A DNA stretch of 64,000 nt from the NCBI GenBank assembly GCA_036521415.1, contig DATDHU010000081.1, positions 1 to 64,000 on the forward strand, read 5' to 3'. Shown piece after piece: positions 31,414 to 40,447 of this stretch. Position numbers and translations under genes: made by a program. A model generated the notes under the pieces. The model ran no database searches. It saw only the letters and a list, made by a program, of their open reading frames with translations, and had not been told where the DNA came from. Numbering within the stretch: position 1 is the first letter of the stretch; each line of letters opens with the position of its first letter. The stretch is from DASXMT01 sp036521415. GTDB taxonomy: Bacteria > Actinomycetota > Acidimicrobiia > Acidimicrobiales > RAAP-2.

Positions 31414-32364
31414 GTGATACTGATCACCGGCGGACTTGGGTCTATCGGGTCGCACACGGCGCGAGCCTTGCTCGACCTGGGCGAATCCGTCGTGCTCACC
31501 GCACACCGGTCCAACCAGCTGCCGGCGTACCTCGCCGACGAGCCCGCCGGCAGAGTTGTCGTCGAGCGGCTGGACACCATGGACGAGGCCGCCTTCCTCG
31601 ACGTCGGGACGCGCCACGAGATCACCGGCGTCGTGCACTTGGCTGCGGCCCGCCACGATCTGCCCGATCCGATCGAGTACCTCCGCGCCGATACTCTCGG
31701 CCTGCTCAACGCGCTCACGGCGGCGACGAAATGGGGCGTGCGGCGGTTCGCCGTCGCCAGCTCCATCGCCGTGTACGCGGGGGTGAACGAGGTCCCGTGG
31801 CGCGAGGAGGCCCCGCTACCGGTGGTGGCAGGGCACCAGATCCCGGTGTTCAAGAAGACGGCGGAGTTGTTCGCCAGGCTGACCGGCGACAGCGCCGGGT
31901 TCGACGCGATAAGCCTGCGGATCGGCTCCATCTGGGGACCACTCGGCCTGCCCGACAATCCGTTCCTCCCTCTTCCCCGGCTGCTCAGCGCGGCGGTCTG
32001 GGGCGAAGATCCCGATCTCACGCCGCCACGGCCGCCCGCGTACGCCAAAGACGGCGGAGATCTCTGCTACGTGAAGGACTGCGGCCGGGCCATCGCGCTG
32101 CTCATGCTCACGGAGCGGCTGAACCACCACATCTACAACGTCTCGACCGGACGGCTGGTGCGCAACAGCGAGGTCGTCGCTGCAATCAACGCCGCAGTTC
32201 CGGGCACGAAGATCACGCTTCCGGACGGTCGCAATCCCAACCGGCCGCCGGACAACTACCTCGACATCACCCGGCTGCGGACGGACACCGGGTTCCGGCC
32301 GGAGTACGACGTCGAGGGCGCCGTCCCGGACTACGTCGACTGGCTCAGGCGACATGACCGTTAG
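31414..32364 (+). CDS. NAD-dependent epimerase/dehydratase (extended SDR)
   Basis: A 316-aa extended short-chain dehydrogenase-type protein. The cofactor motif GGLGSIG begins the sequence, and the DxxD-like GRVVVERLDTMD and GVVHLAA follow. The serine region SSIAVYAG is present, but the usual YxxxK is altered: the matching stretch GHQIPVFKKTAE has a lysine without a clear tyrosine, so classical epimerase chemistry is doubtful. GTG 31414 is the start. It lies 31 bp after the RibD-like gene and may be co-transcribed. Confidence 0.82.
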   Translation: MILITGGLGSIGSHTARALLDLGESVVLTAHRSNQLPAYLADEPAGRVVVERLDTMDEAAFLDVGTRHEITGVVHLAAARHDLPDPIEYLRADTLGLLNALTAATKWGVRRFAVASSIAVYAGVNEVPWREEAPLPVVAGHQIPVFKKTAELFARLTGDSAGFDAISLRIGSIWGPLGLPDNPFLPLPRLLSAAVWGEDPDLTPPRPPAYAKDGGDLCYVKDCGRAIALLMLTERLNHHIYNVSTGRLVRNSEVVAAINAAVPGTKITLPDGRNPNRPPDNYLDITRLRTDTGFRPEYDVEGAVPDYVDWLRRHDR

Positions 32365-32395
32365 CCGTGCGTGACGCGTGACGGCACGTCAGTCG

Positions 32396-32947
32396 CTAGA
32401 CGCCGACCGGCCCGTACAGGACGATGTCGGCGGGATCGATCTTGCGCTGAGCGATGCCGGCGAAGCCGTCGCCCGAGGTATAGCTGTCCTCACCGATGAA
32501 CAGGCCCTCTTCGTCGATGGGCCAGACGATGGCCATGCGCGTCTCGAAGAGGTAGTCGGCATCGAGGTCGTCGACCTCGATGCCGTGGCCGGCCAGCGTG
32601 CGGCCCGGATAGGCCATGCGCATGACGCCTTCGGTGAGGATGCAGTCGCGGTCGACGATGAGACGGTCGATGTCGAGCTGCAGCTTCTGGGCACCGCTGG
32701 CGGCGAAGTCCTCGTAGAACTTCTGCACCGCCGCCTTGCCGACCGGCCCGGTGGCGGCCCCCTGGGCGAAATTCTGGTAGATCGCCCGCTCGGACACCGT
32801 GCTCATGAGCGGCTCCATGTCGAGGGCGGCCTCGGCCTTCATGTGAAGCAGCAGCATCTCGAGGTTGCGGCGTAGAACGGGGTCGGTCTCGTGCTCGAGA
32901 CGCTCCTCGACCTTGCGCCACGTGACGTTCTGATCGATGACGGCCAT
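32396..32947 (-). CDS. SnoaL-like (NTF2-fold) protein
   Basis: A 183-aa protein of the NTF2-like cone fold. Helices ERLEHETDPVLRRNLEMLLLHMKAEAAL lead to VSERAIYQNFAQG, GKAAVQKFYEDFAASG, then strands LQLDIDRLIVDRDCILTEGVMRMAYPG and VWPIDEEGLFIGEDSY. Related proteins are isomerases, hydratases or small-molecule binders; no clear catalytic pair is visible. GGAGG five bases before ATG 32947 fixes the start. It converges with the epimerase gene. Confidence 0.8.
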   Translation of the reverse strand: MAVIDQNVTWRKVEERLEHETDPVLRRNLEMLLLHMKAEAALDMEPLMSTVSERAIYQNFAQGAATGPVGKAAVQKFYEDFAASGAQKLQLDIDRLIVDRDCILTEGVMRMAYPGRTLAGHGIEVDDLDADYLFETRMAIVWPIDEEGLFIGEDSYTSGDGFAGIAQRKIDPADIVLYGPVGV

Positions 32948-33053
32948 TGGGTCCTCCAGACGTGGTGGCTGTATGACTACCCAAACTACGACGCCCGAAT
33001 GGCCGGCGCAGGGCGAGTTCCGCGACCGGCGGAGTGCGTGCCAGTCTGAAGGC

Positions 33054-33734
33054 ATGGATCTGGCTGAGCTCCTGACGCTGCCCGGCGTGAGTGAGAAGTG
33101 CGTCCTTCGCTCCGCCGTTGGATTCATGGCGCTGCACGGCGGATCGCAGGACCGGGGCACCGACCAGATCGCCAGCCGGGCCGCTGAGCAAGCAGGAGCG
33201 TCCTACTACGCAATCATCCAGCCAGCCGGCCTGCGAGTGCATCTCACCTCACGGCGGCACAACCCAGATCACTCGGCGCTGCTGCGAGCGTTCGTGCAGC
33301 ACGTCGACACAGCCATTTCAGTGCACGGGTTCGGGCGCGACAGCTTTGCACTGTGGATCGATCCTGAGCGCGGCCTGGTGATCGAACCGTACGGCCCGGC
33401 GCTTCGAGGCAACCAGGTCGGGCCGCTACGGGGAGTCATCGTCGGTGGGCGCAACGCCGAACTGCTCGAAGCGGCGCGGCGACTGCTGCGCGACCGCTTC
33501 GCGGGCTACCACGTAGCCGACGAGCGGGTGAGGCTCGGCTTCCATCCCGACAACCCGGTCAACCTGCCTCCGGGGCGCGGCATCCAGGTGGAGCTGCCGC
33601 CCGGCCTGCGTGGCATCGGTGACTGCGGCGAGCACTTTGCGCCTCGTCAGGACGGGGTCGTCACCGAGGTGGTCGCTGCGCTCGTAGAACTGGCGAACCG
33701 GGCCGCCGAAATCCCGCGCCCTTCAGATGGGTGA
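33054..33734 (+). CDS. Poly-gamma-glutamate hydrolase family protein
   Basis: A 226-aa protein of the zinc-dependent PGA hydrolase family (known from phages and Bacillus), which cuts poly-gamma-glutamate. The pattern is GFMALHGGSQDRGTDQIA (first metal histidine in HGG), SYYAIIQPAG, a helix HSALLRAFVQHV and ISVHGFGRD (late metal histidine). The catalytic acid is normally Glu after HGG; here QD stands in place, so the exact ligand is uncertain. There is no signal peptide, so it may act on cytoplasmic or phage substrate. ATG 33054 is used because the family sequence begins there. Confidence 0.8.
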   Translation: MDLAELLTLPGVSEKCVLRSAVGFMALHGGSQDRGTDQIASRAAEQAGASYYAIIQPAGLRVHLTSRRHNPDHSALLRAFVQHVDTAISVHGFGRDSFALWIDPERGLVIEPYGPALRGNQVGPLRGVIVGGRNAELLEAARRLLRDRFAGYHVADERVRLGFHPDNPVNLPPGRGIQVELPPGLRGIGDCGEHFAPRQDGVVTEVVAALVELANRAAEIPRPSDG

Positions 33735-33904
33735 AGTCGCTGGTTCGCGTGGCGTGCGCATCTCACGGCCGGACACCGTGACGACCGGAAATCCTTTGAC
33801 GGGCCGATCCAGTACATGTACCGAATCTTTGTCTCTCCGCCATGTGCGGCCTCGATCGAGCCGGACACAACCGAGCCCCTGGTCCGTGCTCAGGGAAACG
33901 TTCG

Positions 33905-34345
33905 TCAGGGGGCGATCGGCTCCACGACGAACACCGGGATCTGCCGATCCGTCTTCGTCTGGTAGTCGGCGTAGTCCGGATACGCAGCCACGGCCCGTTC
34001 CCACCACTCGGCCTTCTCGGTGCCCGTCACCTCCCGAGCGGTCATGTCCTGCTTGACCGGGCCGTCCTGCAGCTCCACGTGAGGGTCGGCGACAACGTTG
34101 TAGTACCAGACAGGGTGTTCGGGCGCTCCACCTTTGGATGCAACGACCGCGTACCGTCCATCGTGCTCGACCCGCATCAGGGGGGACTTGCGGATCTTCC
34201 CCGACTTCGCCCCTCGGGACGTCAGGATGATCACCGGCAGGTCGCGCAATGTCGTCCCGCGGGTACCGCCAGAGCCCTCGTACTCGTCCACCTGGTTCCG
34301 CACCCATTCTGCTGGGCTCGGTTCGTACTCACCGTCGAGTGCCAT
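33905..34345 (-). CDS. F420-dependent nitroreductase-like (Ddn family) protein
   Basis: A 146-aa split-beta-barrel protein of the deazaflavin (F420)-dependent nitroreductase family. The motif VIILTSRGAKSGKIRKSPLMRVEHDGRYAVVASKGGAPEHPVWYYNVVADPHVELQDG matches the Ddn family closely; the Lys/Arg run binds the F420 tail. It indicates that the organism makes F420. Function is probably quinone or other electron-acceptor reduction. Single gene, 82 bp from the end of the SRPBCC gene on the same strand. Confidence 0.9.
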   Translation of the reverse strand: MALDGEYEPSPAEWVRNQVDEYEGSGGTRGTTLRDLPVIILTSRGAKSGKIRKSPLMRVEHDGRYAVVASKGGAPEHPVWYYNVVADPHVELQDGPVKQDMTAREVTGTEKAEWWERAVAAYPDYADYQTKTDRQIPVFVVEPIAP

Positions 34346-34429
34346 GGTGCCCAGCTTGCACGCTCGGCTCGAGCCTTTCCAATCGTGGCCGGCACACCCG
34401 CGTTCCGGCTGCCTTTCAGGCAGGCACCG

Positions 34430-34963
34430 CTACAGGCCGGCCGGCGGTCCGATCGTGGCCGCCTCCGGCCCGAACCGCTCGACGTAGCCCTCGTGGACGA
34501 CCGACCACCGCTCGCCGACGGTTCCGGGGGGATCAGTACCGGCCAGGTGGTGCCCCAGCGCGTCGAGGCACACGTGCCAGCCCGCGCCGTCGCGAGCGGC
34601 CTTGCCCAGCTCGTCGATCGTGTCGATCAGGGTGAGCGTGCACCCTGACTCGGTGGGCGCGACCTCCAGGCGTATGAGGTCGGTACCCCACCGGAATTCG
34701 ACGGTGGAACCGGGCTCGTAGGCGAGTACCTCACCGTCGAACGGAGGGAACTCCCCGCCGCGGGGTTCAAAGCGCAAGGGTGCACCCACGGCCCATTCCC
34801 CCACGACGCGCTGCGGGAACCACGCCTCCAAGTGCTCGCTTTCGGTGATGGCGCGCCACACCGTCTCGGGAGGCTGCGGCAGCGGGCGGGTGAAGCGAAG
34901 CCGCCAGCGGTTGCCCTTTTGCTCGAGCACTCCGTCGGTGTCCTGTTCGAGTTGGCTGTTCAT
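34430..34963 (-). CDS. SRPBCC/AHSA1-domain protein
   Basis: A 177-aa protein with the helix-grip fold of the AHSA1/START group: RFTRPLPQPPETVWRAITESEHLEAWFP at the beginning, EFPPFDGEVLAYEPGSTVEFRWG in the middle and a final helix with GWHVCLDALGHHL. Such proteins bind hydrophobic ligands. The start ATG 34963 overlaps the stop of the upstream ArsR gene by 4 bp; the ArsR-SRPBCC pair is a widespread arrangement in which the regulator controls its partner. Confidence 0.9.
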   Translation of the reverse strand: MNSQLEQDTDGVLEQKGNRWRLRFTRPLPQPPETVWRAITESEHLEAWFPQRVVGEWAVGAPLRFEPRGGEFPPFDGEVLAYEPGSTVEFRWGTDLIRLEVAPTESGCTLTLIDTIDELGKAARDGAGWHVCLDALGHHLAGTDPPGTVGERWSVVHEGYVERFGPEAATIGPPAGL

Positions 34964-35307
34964 GTCGTTGGTCTCCTTTCCCGCTTGGGGTGTTGCGTGG
35001 CGACGGTATCCATCGTGTCGAGGTGGTCTTCGAGGGCATCGAGGCTCGAGCTCCAGAGCGCCCGGTAGGGGGCGAGCCAGTCGTCGATCTCCTGAAGGGG
35101 CCGGGGGCGCACCCGGTAGAGGCGTTGCTGGGCGGCGACGCTGGATTCGACCAGTCCGCTCTCGCGGAGAACCCGCAGATGCTTCGACACGGCCGGCTGG
35201 CTGGCGTCCAGAGCCCGCACGAGCTCACCCACGGGGCGTTCCCGGTCCCGCAGAAGGTCGAGTATCTGCCGTCGGTGTGGCTCGGCCAGCACCTCGAACG
35301 CTGTCAT
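34960..35307 (-). CDS. ArsR-family transcriptional repressor
   Basis: A 115-aa winged-helix regulator: AEPHRRQILDLLRDRERPVGELVRALDASQPAVSKHLRVLRESGLVE, then AAQQRLYRVRPRPLQEIDDWL. No metal-ligand cysteines are visible, so it probably senses another signal or its SRPBCC partner. ATG 35307 is preceded by GAGGGTG. A palindrome 28-45 bp upstream of the start is the likely operator, suggesting auto-repression of the two-gene operon. Confidence 0.9.
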   Translation of the reverse strand: MTAFEVLAEPHRRQILDLLRDRERPVGELVRALDASQPAVSKHLRVLRESGLVESSVAAQQRLYRVRPRPLQEIDDWLAPYRALWSSSLDALEDHLDTMDTVATQHPKRERRPTT

Positions 35308-35334
35308 CACCCTCACAGTATGCTCCGGTAGTTA

Positions 35335-35352
35335 TATGCCTGTCAAGGCATA
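35335..35352. promoter_or_regulatory. Palindrome TATGCC-N6-GGCATA, probable ArsR operator
   Basis: Perfect 6-bp arms (35335-35340 and 35347-35352) lie in an AT-rich pocket just upstream of the arsR-type start, the usual place and form for an ArsR-family operator overlapping the promoter. Confidence 0.6.
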
Positions 35353-35391
35353 AAGCCACGGAACCTTCTCCCTGACTCGACCGAGGATGCC

Positions 35392-36186
35392 TTAGCGGGT
35401 GACGAAGAAGACGCGGCTCTCCGTTCCGTTCCGATCGATGTCGGGGGGCGTGGTGTAGACGACGCTGCCGCCGGCCGCGACGAGGGTCTCCCGGATCTGC
35501 GCCTCGGGAACCCCGGTCATGGTCATCTCCGGCACCCAGTCCAGTCGCCGGTACAAGAAGGCGGGGCTGACCCCGAGACGGCGGAGCAACGGCGCTCCCC
35601 GCCTGCGCAGCCCTTCCCGGGTCTGCCAGGGCGGCAAGGCATCGGGCGGGGGCACCTTCGACGGCAGCTGCACGATGAGCGCACCGCCAGGTCGCAACAC
35701 CCGGACGAGCTCGCCCAGATACACGAGGATGGCCCGAAGCGTCGGAAGATGTTGCAACACGAAGACCGACACGACCAGGTCGAAGGTCTCGTCGCCAAAG
35801 CGACTCAGGTCTTCGGCGGCGTGCACTTCGAAGGTGCAGTTGGGGGCGTCAGCGTGGTGCTGGCGGGCGGTCTCGACCATGCTCTGGGCCACATCCAGCC
35901 CGATCACCGAGTCGAAACGGGCGCCGAGGGGTGCTGTCACCCGGCCTACGCCGCAGCCAAAGTCGAGTGCCCGCTGGCGGTGCTTGGCCAGGCCCAGCCG
36001 GTCGCACTCCGCCAACAAGAAGCCGACGAACTCCTCCCCGGTCCGGAAGAACGCGTCTCGATCACCTCCATACCGGAACTGGGGATCGGTCAGAATGGCG
36101 TACAGGGGATTGACCGAGCCCCAATCCTCCCATGCCTGGCGATGCATCTTGGACGACATCGCCTGCACCATAATCGCGCCGCTCAT
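35392..36186 (-). CDS. Class I SAM-dependent methyltransferase
   Basis: A 264-aa methyltransferase. The SAM site is ALDFGCGVGRVTAPLGARFDSVIGLDVAQSMVETAR (motif I and acidic loop), with NCTFEVHAAEDLSRFGDETFDLVVSVFVLQHLP (motifs II-III) and VLRPGGALIVQLP. The N-terminal helices AWEDWGSVNPLYAILTDPQFRYGG are typical of small-molecule or lipid methyltransferases. ATG 36186 is the first of several close starts. Divergent from the arylsulfatase, 189 bp apart. Confidence 0.85.
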   Translation of the reverse strand: MSGAIMVQAMSSKMHRQAWEDWGSVNPLYAILTDPQFRYGGDRDAFFRTGEEFVGFLLAECDRLGLAKHRQRALDFGCGVGRVTAPLGARFDSVIGLDVAQSMVETARQHHADAPNCTFEVHAAEDLSRFGDETFDLVVSVFVLQHLPTLRAILVYLGELVRVLRPGGALIVQLPSKVPPPDALPPWQTREGLRRRGAPLLRRLGVSPAFLYRRLDWVPEMTMTGVPEAQIRETLVAAGGSVVYTTPPDIDRNGTESRVFFVTR

Positions 36187-36375
36187 TCGTCTCTGAGCCA
36201 AGTCACCGACGCGCTGCATGTCGCGCGGCTGCCCGGTTTCTCCTGCGCCCCTTCGGGTCCCTCCCGACGCCCCTTTCGGTGAGCATCCGCTGAAACGCGA
36301 GCCAATTCTCGATAGAACCTTCGCCATGGATCTCGTCAGCCTGATGCCGGCCGCCCACGTCACCCCGGTCACCCG

Positions 36376-38664
36376 ATGAGCCCCGGCCAGCCCACCGTGG
36401 GCGGTCTCACCGTCTCGGAGGCCACGGTGGTCCGCCCGCGCGAGAACAGTCCACCGCGAGGCGCCCCCAACGTGGTGGCCATCGTGCTCGACGACACCGG
36501 ATTCGCCCATCTGGGCAGCTTCGGGTCGGACATCGCCACCCCCAACATGGACCGCCTGGCCGAAGGAGGGCTTCGCTACAACCGGTTCCACGTAACCTCG
36601 CTGTGCTCCCCGACCCGGGCCTCATTCCTCACCGGGAGGAACCATCACGCGGTGGGCATGGGCTTCCTGGCCGACATCCCCCTCGGCTTCCCCGGCTACA
36701 CGGCGCGGATCCCCAGCACGGCGGCGACCCTTCCCCGAATCCTGAAGGACGCCGGTTACAACACGATGGCCGTGGGCAAGTGGCACCTGACGCCACGGTG
36801 GCAGCGCTCGTCGGCCGGACCGTTCGACACCTGGCCCCTCGGGCTCGGCTTCGAGCGCTATTACGGGTTCCTACAGGGGGACGCCAACCAGTGGACCCCC
36901 AACCTGGTGTGCGACAACCACTACGTGGACCCACCCTCGCGGCCGGAGGACGGGTACCACCTGAGCGAGGACCTGGCCGACCGGGCCTCCTGCTACGTGC
37001 TCGATCAGCACCAGGCCGCTCCGGAGAAGCCGTTCTTCTTGTACTTCGCCCTCGGGGCCATGCACGCTCCCCACCACGTGGCCCAGTCCTGGGTCGATCC
37101 GTATCGGGGCCGGTTCGACAACGGCTGGGACTCCTGGCGCGAGGAGGTCTTCGCCCGCCAGCTGGCCACCGGCGTGGTCCCCGAAGGCACCGTGCTCACC
37201 CGCCGGCCTTCGTGGGTCCAGGGGTGGGAGGAACTGTCGAGCGACGAGCGTCGCATGCACGCCCGCCAACAAGAGGTGTTCGCCGGCTTCCTGACCCACA
37301 CCGACGCCCAGATCGGCCGGGTCCTCTCCCTCCTCGAGGAGATCGGGCAGCTCGACAACACCGTCGTCCTGCTCTTCTCCGACAACGGGGCCAGCGCCGA
37401 GGGCGGGCAGGCCGGCAGCGTGAACGAGCACCGCTTCACGGCCCGGGTCCCCGAGTCGATGGCCGACAACCTGGCCGCCTACGACGACTGGGGAGGGTTC
37501 AAGACCTACAACCACTACAGCTGGGCCTGGGCCGCAGCCGGCAACACCCCCTTGCGGCTCTGGAAGCGTTACACCTGGCTCGGCGGCACCCGCACACCGC
37601 TGATCGTGCACTGGCCCGAGGGCATCGAGAGCCGTGGGGCGGTGCGTTCCCAGTTCGCCCACGCCGTGGACCTCCTGCCGACCGTGCTCGACGTGACCGG
37701 CGTGGCCGCACCGGCAAGTGTCGACGGCATCACCCAGCAGGAGATCGACGGAGCCAGCCTGCGCCCTACCTTCGACGACCCTGAGGCGCCGGACCCCCGC
37801 GGCACCCAGTACTTCGAGATGCTGGGCTCGCGCTCCATCGTCCACCAGGGCTGGAAGGCGACCACCGATTACATCTCCACCGGCGTCCTCGACGAGGAGG
37901 AACTGGCCACCGGCAGTCGTGAGTTCGCCGACGACCACTGGGCCCTGTTCGACCTCACCGCCGACTTCTCCGAATCGAACGACGTCTCCTCCGAGCATCC
38001 CGACCTGGTGCGAAAGCTTCAGGACCTCTGGCTGGTCGAGGCGGGGCGGAACCAGGTGCTCCCCATCGACGGCACGTTCATCAACCGGATCGGGGCCATG
38101 GTCCTGCCCACCTACCCGGCGGGGGCGGACCGCACCTTCCGCCCGGGCGGGGGTCCGGTCGCCGACGAGTCACTGCCCATGCTGTTCGGTGGATTCCGGA
38201 TGACCGCAGACGTCGAGGTGCCCGAAGGTGGCGCCGACGGTGTGCTCGGTGCCCTCGGTGACTGGCACGGAGGCTTCGCCCTCTCGGTCGCCGACGGGCT
38301 CCTCGCCTTCAGCTTCTCCCGGGCCGGCGAGCTGCTCGAGGCGGTCGCCCAGGTGCCGGTGCCAGCGGGCCGCCAGACCCTGGGGGTGTCCTACGTGGTC
38401 GGGGGCGATCACCGCGGCACGTTCACTGTTCTCCACGGCGACACCCCCGTCGGGTCGACCGCGTTCACCGGCACGCTGCCCTTCGCCCTCCAGCACGGTG
38501 GGGCCGGTCTGCGGCTGGGCTTCGATGTCGGGTTCCCGGTATCAGAGCGCTACCAGCCTCCAGCTCGATGGAACGGGACGCTGTACTCGCTGCGGATCGA
38601 GACGCCGGGCGCGCCGCCGGTGGACACGGCCGACGAGGTCCGCTCGGCACTCCACAGCGACTGA
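36376..38664 (+). CDS. Arylsulfatase-type sulfatase
   Basis: A 762-aa sulfatase that removes sulfate esters by a formylglycine. The FGly site is C77-S-P-T-R81 (SLCSPTRASFLTGRN), the metal aspartates are D39/D40 in VLDDTGF, and K135/H137 sit in MAVGKWHL; the SDNGASAEGG stretch gives the late metal ligands. A C-terminal 150-aa beta domain (about 600-740, ADVEVPEGGADGVLGALGDWHGGF) matches long bacterial arylsulfatases. There is no signal peptide, so it is probably cytoplasmic. A sulfatase-modifying enzyme is not in the window; cysteine-type sulfatases need one elsewhere. Confidence 0.93.
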   Translation: MSPGQPTVGGLTVSEATVVRPRENSPPRGAPNVVAIVLDDTGFAHLGSFGSDIATPNMDRLAEGGLRYNRFHVTSLCSPTRASFLTGRNHHAVGMGFLADIPLGFPGYTARIPSTAATLPRILKDAGYNTMAVGKWHLTPRWQRSSAGPFDTWPLGLGFERYYGFLQGDANQWTPNLVCDNHYVDPPSRPEDGYHLSEDLADRASCYVLDQHQAAPEKPFFLYFALGAMHAPHHVAQSWVDPYRGRFDNGWDSWREEVFARQLATGVVPEGTVLTRRPSWVQGWEELSSDERRMHARQQEVFAGFLTHTDAQIGRVLSLLEEIGQLDNTVVLLFSDNGASAEGGQAGSVNEHRFTARVPESMADNLAAYDDWGGFKTYNHYSWAWAAAGNTPLRLWKRYTWLGGTRTPLIVHWPEGIESRGAVRSQFAHAVDLLPTVLDVTGVAAPASVDGITQQEIDGASLRPTFDDPEAPDPRGTQYFEMLGSRSIVHQGWKATTDYISTGVLDEEELATGSREFADDHWALFDLTADFSESNDVSSEHPDLVRKLQDLWLVEAGRNQVLPIDGTFINRIGAMVLPTYPAGADRTFRPGGGPVADESLPMLFGGFRMTADVEVPEGGADGVLGALGDWHGGFALSVADGLLAFSFSRAGELLEAVAQVPVPAGRQTLGVSYVVGGDHRGTFTVLHGDTPVGSTAFTGTLPFALQHGGAGLRLGFDVGFPVSERYQPPARWNGTLYSLRIETPGAPPVDTADEVRSALHSD

Positions 38665-38938
38665 TCCGGGCCCGACGGGTGGGCTCCACGAGGCCGGCAT
38701 GACGCCGCGACCCGATCCACCGATGTGGGCGGGGGCGCCGATAGGGTCGGCTCATGGTGAGCCAGGGCAGTCCACGGTCGCGCCCTGGACCCGCCCCCGA
38801 CCACCCTTGCCGCCAACACCCTGTCGCTATGCTCCGACGCGTGTTCGAACACCGACCGGCTGCCAATTGCCGTGCCCTGGCCGAAGTGCTTGCAGCGTCT
38901 CCGCTCGGGCAGGTTGACCTGGGCAGGCGGCCCTGGCC

Positions 38939-40438
38939 ATGACCGCGGTGCAGCCGATTCGACCAGGTGGTCGCCGTCGGCCCACGGCGACCTCGTCGTT
39001 CGGGGTCGGTCGGCGGGAGAGCCATGACGCCTCGGGCTTCTACGGCCGTTTCACCGAGCCGGCGATCTCGTCGGACACGGGGATCGGTGACCACCAAGAG
39101 CGCGACGCCGTGTGGGTGGGCGACGCCCGAGACATGGACCGATACGGCAAGGTGGCCGACGGCTCGGTGGCCCTGGTGGTGACGTCACCGCCGTATTTCG
39201 CCGGCAAAGAGTACGAGGCGGCCATGGGGGAGGGCCACATCCCCGCCGACTACAACGCCTACCTTCAGATGCTGCACGGGGTCTTCGAGCAGTGCCTGGC
39301 CAAGCTCGAGCCTGGGGGCCGGATCGCTGTGAACGTGGCCAACCTGGGCCGGAGACCGTACCGTTCGTTGTCCCGCGACGTCATCGACATCCTCGAGAGC
39401 CTCGGGTACCTCCTGCGGGGCGAGATCATCTGGCAAAAGAGTCATGCCGCCGGCGGGTCGTGTGCCTGGGGGACGTACCAACGGCCGGGGAACCCCGTGC
39501 TCCGGGACATCACCGAGCGGATCATCGTGGCCTCCAAGGGCCGGTTCGACCGGGCCCTCTCTCCCGAGGACCGGCTGGACCGCTCGCTGCCCAGCGAGGG
39601 TTCGATGACCATGGACGACTTCATCGACGCCACCACCGACCTGTGGGACATCCCGGCCGAGTCGGCCACCCGGGTCGGCCATCCCGCACCGTTCCCCGTC
39701 GAGCTGCCACGCCGGCTCATCGAGCTGTACACCTACCGCGACGACCTCGTCCTCGACCCGTTCATGGGCTCGGGATCGACGGCCGTGGCCGCCCTGCGTA
39801 CCGATCGCCACTACGCCGGCTTCGACACCGATCCCGCCTACGTGGCCCGGGCCGACGAGCGGATCGCCCTCGAGCGCCAAAGCCTCGACCAGGCACGGGC
39901 GCTCGGCGACGGGCACCGGGTCGCCGTGCCCGCCGGCCGTTCCCCGGTGGGCGACGAGGTGGACGACTTCTATGTGCGCGCCGTGCGCCGGGGGGAAAAG
40001 GCAAAGGAACTGGCCCGACAGGCCCTGTCTGCCGGCGGCTTCACCGACATCACCCCCGACGTCACCGTCAGCGACCTCGGGGTCAAGGTGAGCTTCGCCG
40101 CCGCCGACACCAACGGCGAGGTGTGGCTGTTCGACGTCTCCGGCGCTTTCTCCAGTACCCGCCCGGGCCTGAAGCGCATGGACGTGCTGTGGAAGGCGCT
40201 CGGCAAGGCCACCGTCCTCCATGAAGCGCTGCGGCGCGATCCCGGCCGGGCCGACCTCGGTCCCCTCGTCCTGTTGACCACCGAAGCTCCCCCCGTCCGC
40301 AGCGCAGGGGGTCGGGCACTCCGGGCTGTTCAGGTCGACGACCACAGCGGTCCGGTCCACGATGTGATCGAGCTCGTGGACCGAGAGGGCCTGGCCCGCC
40401 TGCAACGCTATGCGCACGACGGCCGACGCCGGCAGTGA
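38939..40438 (+). CDS. Beta-class DNA methyltransferase with degenerate nuclease-like C-terminus
   Basis: A 499-aa site-specific DNA methyltransferase (N4-cytosine or N6-adenine). The catalytic motif TSPPYF (82-87) precedes the SAM motif DPFMGSGST (273-281), which is the order of the beta class. Residues about 340-499 form an additional domain: a helix RGEKAKELARQALSAGGF, then VSDLGVKVSFAAADTNGEVWLFDVSGAF and MDVLWKALGKATVLHEAL. The layout recalls a PD-(D/E)XK fold, with DVS where (D/E)xK would be, so it is probably inactive as a nuclease and may recognise DNA. A nuclease-like gene follows after 9 bp. ATG 38939 is the assumed start; conserved sequence begins near residue 30. Confidence 0.82.
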   Translation: MTAVQPIRPGGRRRPTATSSFGVGRRESHDASGFYGRFTEPAISSDTGIGDHQERDAVWVGDARDMDRYGKVADGSVALVVTSPPYFAGKEYEAAMGEGHIPADYNAYLQMLHGVFEQCLAKLEPGGRIAVNVANLGRRPYRSLSRDVIDILESLGYLLRGEIIWQKSHAAGGSCAWGTYQRPGNPVLRDITERIIVASKGRFDRALSPEDRLDRSLPSEGSMTMDDFIDATTDLWDIPAESATRVGHPAPFPVELPRRLIELYTYRDDLVLDPFMGSGSTAVAALRTDRHYAGFDTDPAYVARADERIALERQSLDQARALGDGHRVAVPAGRSPVGDEVDDFYVRAVRRGEKAKELARQALSAGGFTDITPDVTVSDLGVKVSFAAADTNGEVWLFDVSGAFSSTRPGLKRMDVLWKALGKATVLHEALRRDPGRADLGPLVLLTTEAPPVRSAGGRALRAVQVDDHSGPVHDVIELVDREGLARLQRYAHDGRRRQ

Positions 40439-40447
40439 GCCACGACG

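Noticed and set aside
33763..33781. Hairpin TCACGG/CCGTGA after the PGA hydrolase gene
   Set aside because: Six-bp arms with a 7-base loop are expected by chance in this composition; kept out of the feature list.
36871..37998. Minus-strand open frame inside the arylsulfatase
   Set aside because: Antisense to a gene with an intact sulfatase signature; the sequence is Val/Gly/His-rich without domains.
38754..38942. 62-aa open frame whose stop overlaps the methyltransferase start (ATGA)
   Set aside because: The overlap is attractive for a leader gene, but there is no ribosome binding site and the Arg/Pro-rich sequence looks like chance in GC-rich DNA.
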